From: Paenibacillus sp. JNUCC32
GTDB taxonomy: Bacteria > Bacillota > Bacilli > Paenibacillales > Paenibacillaceae
Length of the DNA stretch: 64,000 bases
Direction of reading: 5' to 3'
Assembly: GCF_014863545.1 (NCBI RefSeq)
Contig: NZ_CP062260.1
Span: 5,287,501 to 5,351,500, forward strand
Part shown: in pieces, positions 16,793 through 26,016 of the stretch
How the letters are laid out: every line of letters starts with the position of its first letter
Position numbering within the stretch: position 1 is the stretch's first letter
Translations under genes and position numbers: made by a program
The notes under the pieces: generated by a model
What the model was told of the DNA's origin: nothing
The model's input: the letters and a program-made list of their open reading frames with translations, nothing else
Databases searched by the model: none

Positions 16793-17779
16793 CTACTCCT
16801 CCATCAGCTCCCACAGCGTGGTGAATGCCTCACCTTCCAATTGAAAGAATACAGGCGCATTGGCATATCGCACATATTGGCCGCCTTTAAACAGTCTTAA
16901 CTGGACTTCCGTCCCGTCCTGCAGCTGGATATACAGAAATTTCTGCTCGCTAGGCCCGGTCTCGTAGATCCCTTGCTCAAACAAAGGTTCGGCCGCTATC
17001 GGCTTCGCTTCATATAAAGCTTCAACGAAGGCTTGCACCTCCGCATCGGCGGAAAGCTCGCGCAGTTTGTTCTCGCCCATGTTCCAGCTGTCGAAATCCT
17101 GCCATTTGACCGAAGTCATGTTCCCCATCAGATTCAGCTTGCCGATAATATCCTCGCCCTTGGCCACCGTAATCCCGTTCAGATGCTCATACAATTCGGC
17201 GTAGACTTCCCCGTCGTGCTCCATGTAGGACATAATTCTAAAATCGGCGTCGTATCCCTTAACCGTAAAGATGTCCATTTCGCCGATCGTCGAGGCAAGC
17301 TCCGTGTAATCATCGGAGGAGCTCCATTCCGTAATCCCCGACTTCGACCGTCCGAGCTTGTCGCCCCTCAGCTGCTTGGCGATTTCCGGCGTGATTTGCG
17401 TACCGGTTTGGGTGTAGATATTGCCCTGGTATACAACCAAACCGATCATGTCGGCTTTGACGTTGCTCTCGCCCGGAAGCTCGATTTTCGGAATGGTTAC
17501 CGGATCGTGACCAACCTTCGCGGTCGGCGGGGTATTCGCCCCAGTCCCTTGTTGAACCACCGGAATATCGCTGACCGCTGGCTCGTTCTCAAGATTCAAT
17601 ACCAGCGAAGTCACTACCACCAGCCCCAGCATAATGGCCGCGGTGACGCCGGCGACCCCCAGTCGGCTCATTCTTGTCGTTTGACGCTGATTTTGTTTCA
17701 TTCCTTTCATAATCCGCTCCTCCATTCCTTTATCAGGTTCTATTCGATCTATCAATGATTTGTAGTCACTCCGATTCAT
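16793..17779 (-). CDS. Probable membrane-bound anti-sigma factor
   Basis: About 328 residues. The N-terminal cytoplasmic part is about 40 residues and includes DRIEPDKGMEERIMKGMKQN. One membrane helix is at about 42-63 (LGVAGVTAAIMLGLVVVTSLVL), followed by a large extracytoplasmic domain with no family I recognise. Topology and the coupled position after an ECF sigma gene are the basis for the anti-sigma call; no zinc-binding ZAS motif is seen. The stop of the sigma gene and ATG 17779 overlap by one base (TGATG), with GGAGAGG upstream, so I use this start rather than the TTG one codon earlier. It likely holds the sigma factor at the membrane until an envelope signal arrives. The signal is unknown. 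Confidence 0.72.
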   Translation of the reverse strand: MNRSDYKSLIDRIEPDKGMEERIMKGMKQNQRQTTRMSRLGVAGVTAAIMLGLVVVTSLVLNLENEPAVSDIPVVQQGTGANTPPTAKVGHDPVTIPKIELPGESNVKADMIGLVVYQGNIYTQTGTQITPEIAKQLRGDKLGRSKSGITEWSSSDDYTELASTIGEMDIFTVKGYDADFRIMSYMEHDGEVYAELYEHLNGITVAKGEDIIGKLNLMGNMTSVKWQDFDSWNMGENKLRELSADAEVQAFVEALYEAKPIAAEPLFEQGIYETGPSEQKFLYIQLQDGTEVQLRLFKGGQYVRYANAPVFFQLEGEAFTTLWELMEE

Positions 17780-18267
17780 CAATCGTCCTCTCCTTCCAAG
17801 TCCATGCGCAGCAGCTTCCTGCCGCGCTGAAGACGCATCTTGACCGCAGACTCATTAATCTGCAAAATCCCGGCGATTTCCTTAACGGAATAATCCTCGT
17901 AATAAAACAGATGGATGACCGACTTATACTTGAACGGCAAACTCATGACGTTATCCATCAGCGTCCGTTCCGACGGTTCGACAAAATAATCGTTCATATG
18001 CTCCATTTTGGTTACCCGCTTGCGCCACAGGCTCCCTTGCATGTTCTTGCAGTGGTTCGTAATCACCCGGATGAGCCAAGCTTTCTTATGCTCCTGATCC
18101 CTGAAGTCGGGCGCTTTATATATCAGTTTAATGAACGTCTCCTGAATGGCTTCTTCGACATCCTGTTTATTCCCAAGGTACACCATCGCTATTTTAAAAA
18201 GCATATCGCCATATAATTCATAGGTTTCCGTAATATCTCCGCCCGGCCGGAGCGAATCGATCTGCAT
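17779..18267 (-). CDS. ECF-type RNA polymerase sigma factor
   Basis: About 162 residues, normal for an ECF sigma. Region 2 is visible as GDMLFKIAMVYLGNKQDVEEAIQETFIKL with KKAWLIRVITNHC. Region 4 is PFKYKSVIHLFYYEDYSVKEIA followed by the recognition helix INESAVKMRLQRGRKLL. It redirects RNA polymerase to its own promoter class, probably under control of the membrane protein encoded next. The start is ATG 18267, ten bases after AAAGGAGG. An earlier in-frame ATG has no such site. Upstream, TGTGACC (about 18320) could be an ECF -35 element for autoregulation, but I cannot define a convincing -10. Confidence 0.93.
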   Translation of the reverse strand: MQIDSLRPGGDITETYELYGDMLFKIAMVYLGNKQDVEEAIQETFIKLIYKAPDFRDQEHKKAWLIRVITNHCKNMQGSLWRKRVTKMEHMNDYFVEPSERTLMDNVMSLPFKYKSVIHLFYYEDYSVKEIAGILQINESAVKMRLQRGRKLLRMDLEGEDD

Positions 18268-18619
18268 CGCCTTTAGACCTCCTTTTACCCTTAACACAGT
18301 TATGGACGCGGATCGGTCACATTTTGTTTTTAAGTTTTTCGGATTAAAAAAGAGGGTGTCCCAAAAGCTCTTAGATCTCGTGTGCCCCTCTTTCTGTTAG
18401 GAGACGCTCCGTGTACGAATCGTTTACGAAAGAAGCGGTGCAACGAAAGTAAAAAACAAGAAAATGGCGGTGCAAGGATCGCCTCCTTAGCACCGCCATT
18501 TCTATTTCCCATTTTGTTGATCAATGGAGTGTTCTTTAGCAGATTTGCTGGTGGACGCCCCCCTCTCGTTTATAACCAAGAGGCTAACCCAAAATGCATC
18601 CAGCCGCTATAGAACCTGT
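18268..18619. other. Intergenic region with terminator, no supported gene
   Basis: 352 bases. The right part holds the terminator of the large SLH gene. The sequence AAAGAGGGTGTCCCAAAAG near 18349-18367 resembles the ends of some insertion sequences, and might be a remnant or a dispersed repeat, but no transposase fragment is seen. Short frames on both strands lack ribosome sites. Confidence 0.4.
18462..18501 (-). terminator. Intrinsic terminator of the large surface nuclease gene
   Basis: Long stem AAATGGCGGTGC / GCACCGCCATTT extended inward by AAGGA / TCCTT. On the minus strand it is followed by a T-rich tract, about 120 bases after the stop codon at 18620. Confidence 0.75.
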
Positions 18620-21600
18620 TTATTTTACGTACGTCAAATCCTGCATCAAACGATGGAGCACAGCGGCGCTTTCGCCGCGGGTGGCATTCGATTTAGGATG
18701 GAAGCGCTGCTTCGGATCTCCATTCAGAATATCAAGTGCCGCCAATTCATACACCGCCACCTGAGACCAAACACCGATCGCGGACGCATCGGCAAAATGA
18801 GCTTTTGCCGCGTCGACGGGGTTGTATCCGGCATACTCCAGCGCGTTGTAGGCCATCACGGCCATCTCTTCGCGCGTGATCGTCCGATTCGGCTTAAAAG
18901 TGCCGTCCGTGTAGCCGTTAATGATATCGGCATCGACGGCTGCCTGGATCGCTCCCGCGTACCAGTCGGATGAAGCCACGTCCTGGAAGCTGCCTGACGC
19001 AGCGTCTGCAGAAAGTCCCAATGCCCGGACGACAAGCGCTGCGAACTCGGCCCGAGTAACTGGAGCGTTCGGAACAAAGGTCTGCTCCGTGCGCCCGGTT
19101 ACGATCATTTTGGCTGCAAGCGATTCAACCTCACCCTTCGACCAATGCGACGCGATGTCCTGGAACGTTACCGGGTTCTGCAACACCAGATACGTGCTGT
19201 TCGTGCGGCTATAGATATCGATACGTTGGCCGTTCACCTTGAATGGTACCGGCGTGTATTCGCCGTTTCCATCCACTCGAACAACTGCAATGTCCGTCAA
19301 CGCATGCGATTTGTCGACATTCAGGGACCGTTTCACATACGTTTGGAACGAATCCAGCGTGAAAGTCTTGCCATTGCCGGACTTCACCGTCACGGTGTAG
19401 CTCACGGCTTGCAGCGCTTTATATCCTTTGGACGCCGCTGATTTAAGGGCATCCGCATCGACAGCAAGCTGAATGACCAATTGAAGGCTGCTCATGTCCG
19501 AGCCGGCTTGGGCTGCCAGCGCTTGAAGATCGATCTCCGTCTTCGGAAGCTCATAGCTTCCGTAAGGCGTCGCTACCACCAGCACCTGCGCGCTTGTCTG
19601 ATCAAGCCACGCACGCAGCGCTTCATTCTCGATGGTAACGGATGAAGAAGAGATGGGCTGCGTGCTTGTTACCTCTACGGTAACTTTTCCACCCGTAGGC
19701 TGTTTCAGGGCTTCCTTCATGGCCGCTCCGGTCACGCTGCCTGTAACCATACCGTTCTCCACCTTCACCGGCACCTTAATCTTGCCTGGCTCCGCCGGCG
19801 GCGTCGTGCCAGGGTTGGAAGGATTCACGGGAGGCGTCGTCGGCCCTGGAGTTCCAGGCGTGCCCGGATTTCCAGGGTTGCCCGGCCCAGGCTCTCCCGG
19901 ACCACCCGGAAGCGGCGATCCCTTCAAGTCCGTAATCCGTCCTTCCACGGCGGAGGTCTTGGCCGTGATGGTGCCTACCTTTTTCACATAGTTCGAGAAC
20001 ACCTCATAGTCAGGCTTATAAAGCAGGTTCACGCGCCCTTCCAGATAAGCCTTCTCGAGCGAAGCATAGAAATCGCCGCCCTTAGCGGTAAATGCGTTCG
20101 TCGCTACTTCATACGATTTATTCATGTCGATCGGCTCGTATCCGTTCTTGCCTTTCACCTCGATGCGCAGGACGCGTGATCCAATCGGCTTGGTCGAATC
20201 ATAATAGAACCTCATCCCAGCGATATGCGGGAAGCGCCCGTCCTGAGCAGGGGTTTTGGAGACCCCGTTTTCCATGGCTTCTTTGATCTCGGCGCCCGTT
20301 AACGTGATCGTGACGAGATCATTGTTAAACGGAAGCACCGTCATGACGTCACCCATCGTGATTTTGCCTGCTTCAATCGATTCGCGGATGCCGCCGCCGT
20401 TCTGCAGGGCGATGACCGCATTCGTGCCGGCGGCTTGCGCCGCATCCAGCATGCCATCGGCAATCAGATTGCCGAGATTCGTTTCCTTCGTGCGGACATC
20501 GGCGCGGACGCCGTTCAGCTTCACTTCTGTCGTGCCAACCTCCGTTTGTTTCAGTTCCTCCACGCCTGGCTTATATTTGGTATTCAGAATTTGCAAGGCT
20601 TCGGGATCCGGCTGAATTACATACTGCTCATTGCTATCTTTCTCGTCAACGGAAATGAGGCTGCTGTTCCACTCTTGCAGAACACCCTCGTCATCAAATA
20701 CGACCTCAAGCTGGCCTAAGAATTGACCTTTTTCACCTGTCTGCACGATCAGCTTCGGTTCGCTGTCCGTACGGTCCACGACCGCCTGATCCAGCTTGGT
20801 GTGACTGTGACCGCCCACGATGATGTCGATGCCCTCGACTTCCTTCGCAAGGTTGACATCCACGTCATAACCGAGGTGCGACAGTACGACGATTTTGTTG
20901 ATACCTTCATTCCTCAGCATCGCTACGGTGTCTTTTGCCTTTTGCACCGCATTCTCAAAGGTGACGTCTCCCGGCGAAGCGATGTTTGCCGTGTCTTCGG
21001 TTGTCAGTCCGATGAGGCCAACCTGCTCCCCGTCTACCTCCATGATGATGGCCGGGTAGATGGTTCCATCCTTGGCATCCCGGGTCACTTCATCCTTGAA
21101 TTTCTGGGTCAATAAAGCATCGGCCGAAAAATTCACGTTCGAGGAAACAAACGGGAATTTCGCATGCTCGATGAAATCGTTCAGCACCTCGGAGCCTTTA
21201 TCGAACTCATGGTTACCGAAGGTCATGGCATCATATTGAACCAAATTCATGAACTCCAGATCGGCAAGTCCCAAATATTGATTAAAATACAGCGTGCCTG
21301 AGAATACGTCTCCCGCATCCACGAGCAGTGGATTGACCGCATTCGCTTTGGCTTCCTTGATTGCCGTAACCCGGCGCGCAATATTATCCGGCGAGCTTAC
21401 GGTGTCCAGATTGGCATGCGTGTCATTGGTATGCAAAATCGTCAGCGGGAAGCCGTCCACGGCTTCTTCCTTCAGGTCGATCTGGGCGACGACCGGATCA
21501 TGATCCGATACGCGGCCCTTGGAGGCCGGGAAATCGGCGTTCAGATGCACGATATCGACTTGCGTAGAACGGGTCAGGTTCTTGCTGACCAGAATATGAT

Positions 21601-24600
21601 CCAGCACCTGCGAGTTTCCGTCATACGTGTACGTGTACTGCTCCTTAAGCGGAAGCGTCTCGATCAGGTTGTCTAATTCGTTGCCCTTTAAAATGTTTGC
21701 CGTCTCGGTAAATTGGAAATCATTCAAATCCCCCAGCACGACGACGTTCGCGTCAGGATTAGCGGACACCACGTCTTTCACGAATCCGTTCACGACCGCT
21801 GCGATCTGATGGCGCTGGGTTTCGCTGGAGAGAACCGGCGGCTGGGTATTGCCGAATGGTCCTTGGTCTCCGGATTTCGAGTTAAAATGATTCGCGATGA
21901 CGATCACTTTTTCCCCTTGGAATTCGAACTGTGCTGCCAGCGGCTTGCGCGATGCGTTGAATGCCGCATTCTGCGGATCAATCCGGCCCGGATTCAGGGT
22001 TAACTGATCCTTCGCCGCATCATACGCCACGGATTCCGTCGGGGATCCCTTCTTGCCCTGAACGCTGTCCGATAACTGGACGCGATCCGCGTTGTAGAGG
22101 AAACCGACCCGAATGTTGGCTCCCGGCGCTCCCCCGTCGTTATTATTCTCTGGTTCAATGTCGGTAAAGCTGTAAGTTGGTCCGCCGGCTGCCTTGATGG
22201 CGTTAATCAAGGTCTGGTAGCTTTGATCGGCCGCGGTGGTTCCGTTGTTCTGCTCTCCGTTGTTATCCTGTACTTCGACGAGACCGATAATATCCGGAGA
22301 CTTGATGTTGTTTACGATCGATTCCGCCAGCTTGTTGATTTTGGCGGAGCTTACGCCCGGGTAGAAATTTTCAATATTATACGTCGCTACTCTGAGCTGT
22401 TCGGCATTCACGTCAATAGTAGATACCTCTTGCTTAAAAGAGCTGCTGTCGATTGGAGGCAAGCTGTCTTTGGCAGGGATCACCTTGAAGTTCCCGCCGT
22501 TATACCCGATCACGCCGATCACATCATCGGCAAACGTATCGCCCGTGCTCACTTCCTGACCCGGATTGCCGTAAGCAATCAAAAGACGCTGCGGGTTGAA
22601 ATTGCCGTTCTCTTTCAGAACCAGCCCGCCCGCCGGCGTAGTGACATCGGCGACATCATTTTCGACCCGGGTCGCAATGTTGTAGGTTCCGCTGCTTGTC
22701 CAATAGGGACTAATGATCGTTGGCTGCGGAAGTCTGACCAACATGCCCTCCAGCGACTCGTAGAAGTCGATGGCATCCTCCTCCGGATCGAACGTGGTCA
22801 TGCCGTCATTATCGATAATGGCAGCCGGAATCGGACGTCCGCCTTTGCCTAATAGAACAGGGTCCGGCAGCTGCTGTGCCTGATCGAGCTTCTTGAACGA
22901 TTGCAGCTCGATTTGAGTGGAAGTCAGGTTGCTGGAGCTTCCCTCGTTATACTCGGCCACTTTACCGGCTACGCTTACCAGATCTCCGATTAGAGGACGG
23001 TTTGGATCCGTGGAATACACGAAAATGGCATCCGAGGTATTCGGATTGGAATCCGGCTTCGGATCCTGGATATAGAATCCCTTAATGCTGCCGTTAGAGA
23101 ACGTATAACCGTACTGGGTTACAACGCCTTCAATATCGGTTACCGTCTGTCCGTTATACGGCGAAACATGGTCCTCGCCTTGGATATCCGCGATGCGCGG
23201 CTGCTGAGTAGCCTTGTAAGCAAATTCGTATACCTTGCTCACATCCACACCCGAGACGACGATCGCTTTGATGGTTGTGTCACGGTCAATCTGAATCGGT
23301 GCGCTGTACAGCGTGCTTGCTGTCGTAGGAACCGATCCATCAAGCGTATAATAGATGCTTGCGCCTTGCGTAGGGCTGGACAGCGTCACCGTTCCCCCGG
23401 TAATGATCGGTCCGGCGCCCGGACTTGCGATTACGGAGAACATCTCTTCGATTAAGGCATCCTCGCCTAATGGAATCAGCTCATAGATATTTCCGAACTG
23501 CTTCACCACGCCCGTGATGCGGCTGAAGGTTTTCACCGTCTTCAGCTTGGACAAGCCGGAATAGATGATGAATTCATGCCCGCCTTGCTCGGCTGTGTAT
23601 TCCCCAGGTCTATTCTCGGATTTGATGGTGACATCATTCAGGGAGACTAGTCTTGCCTCATAATTCTCCCCTGCAGCTGAAGATAGATCAGCTCCGGTAA
23701 TTGGGAGAGCCTGCGGCACTCCGACTTGGTTCCCCGTTACGTCGTGCGGCAGCAAGGCGTGCGGTTTTATCTCCTGAAGATTGTTGTAAATCTCCATCAC
23801 GCCGGCCACGCTCACCCGGTCGCCAACGCTGGCATTAAGCGGGTAATCATAGAGCACGATACCTGCCGTATCGTCTTGAATATAGGTCTCTCTCCCTTCG
23901 ATATGCGTAATGATACCTTCCGTCCAAACATGCTCGCCTTTCGCCTTGCTGCGGGCATCAGCGACGGACGTTTGCGTTAAAATATCGTATTGGAACGAGG
24001 AGACCGGCCCATCCGGCTGGCCATCTTGGGCTGCATAGGCATGCACCCGCGTAGGCTCGTTAAGGATGATCGGGCCGGTGACGAGTTGGAATCCGGACCC
24101 GTTCCCGCCGGACAAATATACATCCGCATAAACGGAAGCGCCTACTGTAGGCGGATTCAGCGTAATCTCCGTTCCGGCTGGCCAGGCATTAGGCTCCGGA
24201 TTGGCCGTTACCGCTCCCAGGCCCGAGCCAGGCGTGACCGGCGTAACGGGACTCGCACTGTTCCGGGGATCGGGCGTCGTAACGGTAAAATCGGCCGCAT
24301 TGTTATCCGTGTCGCGGCCGCGGTCATTTTGACCAACGGTCAATTCCTTGCGGATCGCTGCCGTGCTGTTGGATAGAGCTGCGGTCGGGCTCGTTTCATA
24401 CTCTGAAGCGGACCCATAGCCAATGAGGTCGATGCGATCGCCAGCGGCGTTCACCAGATCTACTTTGCCATTGGAGCCGCTAAGGTTCAATGCTCCTGCA
24501 GCATCAGCTGTCGGCAAAGAAGCACCTACCGAGCCGCTACTCTGCTGTTGGATTAAGTAATAAGCATAAGGTTCTATGGTACCAGTTAAAGAGGTCGTGC

Positions 24601-24874
24601 CGTTAAAAGTGCCTGATGCGCTTGCATAACGTACCTTCCAGCCTGTAAGGTCGACCGGACTGCTGGTCGGATTGAACAATTCGATAAAATCATGAGTAAA
24701 AGATGCCCCGCTATTCCCGCCGCCACCGTACACTTGGCTGATCACAACCTGGTCATGTCGGGGAGAAGCCTCCGCCACCTTCACGGGACTAAAAGGAACG
24801 ATGATACTCAGAAGCATCACGATAACCAAAAGCACACTTAACGGCCTTTGGCACCTATATAATCGAATGCGCAT
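18620..24874 (-). CDS. SLH-anchored surface protein with endonuclease and 5'-nucleotidase domains
   Basis: 2084 residues. Signal peptide at 1-36; lamin-tail domain about 40-205; chitobiase-like and OB-like modules about 210-820. The endonuclease/exonuclease/phosphatase domain is at about 825-1145 (VATYNIENFYPG, GLVEVQD, VIANHFNSKSGD, VLGDLNDF, SDHDPVVAQ). The metallophosphatase domain is at about 1148-1425 (TILHTNDTHANLD, VDAGDVFSG, FGNHEFD, LSHLGYD, GGHSHT). The 5'-nucleotidase C-terminal domain is at about 1455-1650 (ALQNGGGIRES). A Pro/Gly linker follows, and three SLH domains from about 1904. All key metal-binding motifs are present in both enzymes. It should cut nucleic acid and dephosphorylate the nucleotides at the cell wall. 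The nucleoside importer genes lie directly upstream. AGAGGAG precedes ATG 24874. Confidence 0.92.
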   Translation of the reverse strand: MRIRLYRCQRPLSVLLVIVMLLSIIVPFSPVKVAEASPRHDQVVISQVYGGGGNSGASFTHDFIELFNPTSSPVDLTGWKVRYASASGTFNGTTSLTGTIEPYAYYLIQQQSSGSVGASLPTADAAGALNLSGSNGKVDLVNAAGDRIDLIGYGSASEYETSPTAALSNSTAAIRKELTVGQNDRGRDTDNNAADFTVTTPDPRNSASPVTPVTPGSGLGAVTANPEPNAWPAGTEITLNPPTVGASVYADVYLSGGNGSGFQLVTGPIILNEPTRVHAYAAQDGQPDGPVSSFQYDILTQTSVADARSKAKGEHVWTEGIITHIEGRETYIQDDTAGIVLYDYPLNASVGDRVSVAGVMEIYNNLQEIKPHALLPHDVTGNQVGVPQALPITGADLSSAAGENYEARLVSLNDVTIKSENRPGEYTAEQGGHEFIIYSGLSKLKTVKTFSRITGVVKQFGNIYELIPLGEDALIEEMFSVIASPGAGPIITGGTVTLSSPTQGASIYYTLDGSVPTTASTLYSAPIQIDRDTTIKAIVVSGVDVSKVYEFAYKATQQPRIADIQGEDHVSPYNGQTVTDIEGVVTQYGYTFSNGSIKGFYIQDPKPDSNPNTSDAIFVYSTDPNRPLIGDLVSVAGKVAEYNEGSSSNLTSTQIELQSFKKLDQAQQLPDPVLLGKGGRPIPAAIIDNDGMTTFDPEEDAIDFYESLEGMLVRLPQPTIISPYWTSSGTYNIATRVENDVADVTTPAGGLVLKENGNFNPQRLLIAYGNPGQEVSTGDTFADDVIGVIGYNGGNFKVIPAKDSLPPIDSSSFKQEVSTIDVNAEQLRVATYNIENFYPGVSSAKINKLAESIVNNIKSPDIIGLVEVQDNNGEQNNGTTAADQSYQTLINAIKAAGGPTYSFTDIEPENNNDGGAPGANIRVGFLYNADRVQLSDSVQGKKGSPTESVAYDAAKDQLTLNPGRIDPQNAAFNASRKPLAAQFEFQGEKVIVIANHFNSKSGDQGPFGNTQPPVLSSETQRHQIAAVVNGFVKDVVSANPDANVVVLGDLNDFQFTETANILKGNELDNLIETLPLKEQYTYTYDGNSQVLDHILVSKNLTRSTQVDIVHLNADFPASKGRVSDHDPVVAQIDLKEEAVDGFPLTILHTNDTHANLDTVSSPDNIARRVTAIKEAKANAVNPLLVDAGDVFSGTLYFNQYLGLADLEFMNLVQYDAMTFGNHEFDKGSEVLNDFIEHAKFPFVSSNVNFSADALLTQKFKDEVTRDAKDGTIYPAIIMEVDGEQVGLIGLTTEDTANIASPGDVTFENAVQKAKDTVAMLRNEGINKIVVLSHLGYDVDVNLAKEVEGIDIIVGGHSHTKLDQAVVDRTDSEPKLIVQTGEKGQFLGQLEVVFDDEGVLQEWNSSLISVDEKDSNEQYVIQPDPEALQILNTKYKPGVEELKQTEVGTTEVKLNGVRADVRTKETNLGNLIADGMLDAAQAAGTNAVIALQNGGGIRESIEAGKITMGDVMTVLPFNNDLVTITLTGAEIKEAMENGVSKTPAQDGRFPHIAGMRFYYDSTKPIGSRVLRIEVKGKNGYEPIDMNKSYEVATNAFTAKGGDFYASLEKAYLEGRVNLLYKPDYEVFSNYVKKVGTITAKTSAVEGRITDLKGSPLPGGPGEPGPGNPGNPGTPGTPGPTTPPVNPSNPGTTPPAEPGKIKVPVKVENGMVTGSVTGAAMKEALKQPTGGKVTVEVTSTQPISSSSVTIENEALRAWLDQTSAQVLVVATPYGSYELPKTEIDLQALAAQAGSDMSSLQLVIQLAVDADALKSAASKGYKALQAVSYTVTVKSGNGKTFTLDSFQTYVKRSLNVDKSHALTDIAVVRVDGNGEYTPVPFKVNGQRIDIYSRTNSTYLVLQNPVTFQDIASHWSKGEVESLAAKMIVTGRTEQTFVPNAPVTRAEFAALVVRALGLSADAASGSFQDVASSDWYAGAIQAAVDADIINGYTDGTFKPNRTITREEMAVMAYNALEYAGYNPVDAAKAHFADASAIGVWSQVAVYELAALDILNGDPKQRFHPKSNATRGESAAVLHRLMQDLTYVK

Positions 24875-24972
24875 TCAGGTGTTCACTCCTCTATTCTATT
24901 AAATTTTCTTACCTTATTTACTATATATACCAGATATGTTTTGGGAGTTCTAACCTAAAGTATGCTGGATGT

Positions 24973-25025
24973 AAAAAAACCTCCGATAGACCTAAACCCA
25001 AAGCTGGATAGGCATATCAGAGGTT
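24973..25025 (-). terminator. Intrinsic terminator of the nucleoside ABC operon
   Basis: Stem AACCTCTGATA / TATCGGAGGTT (one mismatch) on the minus strand with a 26-base loop, followed by seven Ts. It lies 30 bases after the nupQ stop. Confidence 0.85.
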
Positions 25026-25056
25026 CTATTTGTCTTACATCGACTTGCGCAATGCG

Positions 25057-26010
25057 TTACCGTTTACCTGAATCGAACGGCTCCCCTACCGCTTTCGGCG
25101 CATTCGAGGATTTGGAGAAAATCACGAGCGCGATCAGCGTGACGATATAAGGGAAGATCTTGAGAATGACCGGCGGGATTACCGCCAAGGACGGAATGAC
25201 TTGGGATACGTTGGCTACCGTCGTGGCAAATCCGAAGAACAAGGTCGCCAGCAGGATGCCGAGCGGCTTCCATTGTCCGAAGATGAGGGATGCCAGGGCC
25301 AGGAACCCCAGTCCCGCAACGTTCCCCGTAAATTCGCCGGAATACGTCAACAGAATGACAGCCCCACCGAGTCCGGAAAAAGCACCCGAGATCATGACGC
25401 CCACATACCGCATGGACTGCACCTTAATACCGGCTGCTTCAGCCGCGTGCGGATGCTCACCGCAGGACCGGAGCCGCAGACCGAAAGGTGTTCTGTACAA
25501 TATGAGCGCGCTTAGCACTAATACTAATAGAACAAGCCAGGTTGTTGCATAGGTTTTGGTAAAAAACAAATCCCCAATAACCGGTATCTTGGAGAGCAGA
25601 GGCACATCAAACGGCGCAAAACCATTCGTGATCGTAATCTTGCCGCTGCCCGTAATGTTACGGGCAAGGAAAATCGTCAAGGCACCCGCAATCATGTTGA
25701 TCGCCGTACCGCTTATGATCTGATTGGCACTGAGGTTAATGCTGGCAAATGCATGCAGTAGCGAGAATAGCGCGCTCGCTGCCGCCGCGGCCAAAAGCCC
25801 TACCCATAATACCCACGATTGGCCAGGCCATTGGGCCTGCATTTTGAAAATGACAAAGGCGCCGATGAAAGAACCGACAATCATTAAGCCGTCAAGGCCG
25901 ATATTGACGACCCCGCTTCGTTCACTGAACAGTGCGCCTAACGCAGTAATCAAAAGCGGGATCGTGTAAGCGATGGCATACGGAAAAATCTGTTCAATCG
26001 TTGTCCACAT
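25057..26010 (-). CDS. nupQ: Nucleoside ABC transporter permease, NupQ type
   Basis: 317 residues of branched-chain/ribose-type permease fold with about eight to ten membrane helices. Family features include LITALGALFSERSGVVNIGLDGLMI near the N-terminus and GIKVQSMRYVGVMISGAFSGLGGA in the cytoplasmic loop region. It is the second permease of a BMP-type purine nucleoside importer, as in the B. subtilis nupNOPQ (yufNOPQ) operon, which imports guanosine and related nucleosides. It follows nupP by six bases and ends the operon at a strong terminator. The adjacent surface nuclease/5'-nucleotidase would supply its substrate. Confidence 0.92.
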   Translation of the reverse strand: MWTTIEQIFPYAIAYTIPLLITALGALFSERSGVVNIGLDGLMIVGSFIGAFVIFKMQAQWPGQSWVLWVGLLAAAAASALFSLLHAFASINLSANQIISGTAINMIAGALTIFLARNITGSGKITITNGFAPFDVPLLSKIPVIGDLFFTKTYATTWLVLLVLVLSALILYRTPFGLRLRSCGEHPHAAEAAGIKVQSMRYVGVMISGAFSGLGGAVILLTYSGEFTGNVAGLGFLALASLIFGQWKPLGILLATLFFGFATTVANVSQVIPSLAVIPPVILKIFPYIVTLIALVIFSKSSNAPKAVGEPFDSGKR

Positions 26011-26016
26011 ATGTCC

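Noticed and set aside
18330..18612. Two short overlapping frames on opposite strands
   Set aside because: No ribosome sites, and they overlap a terminator stem.
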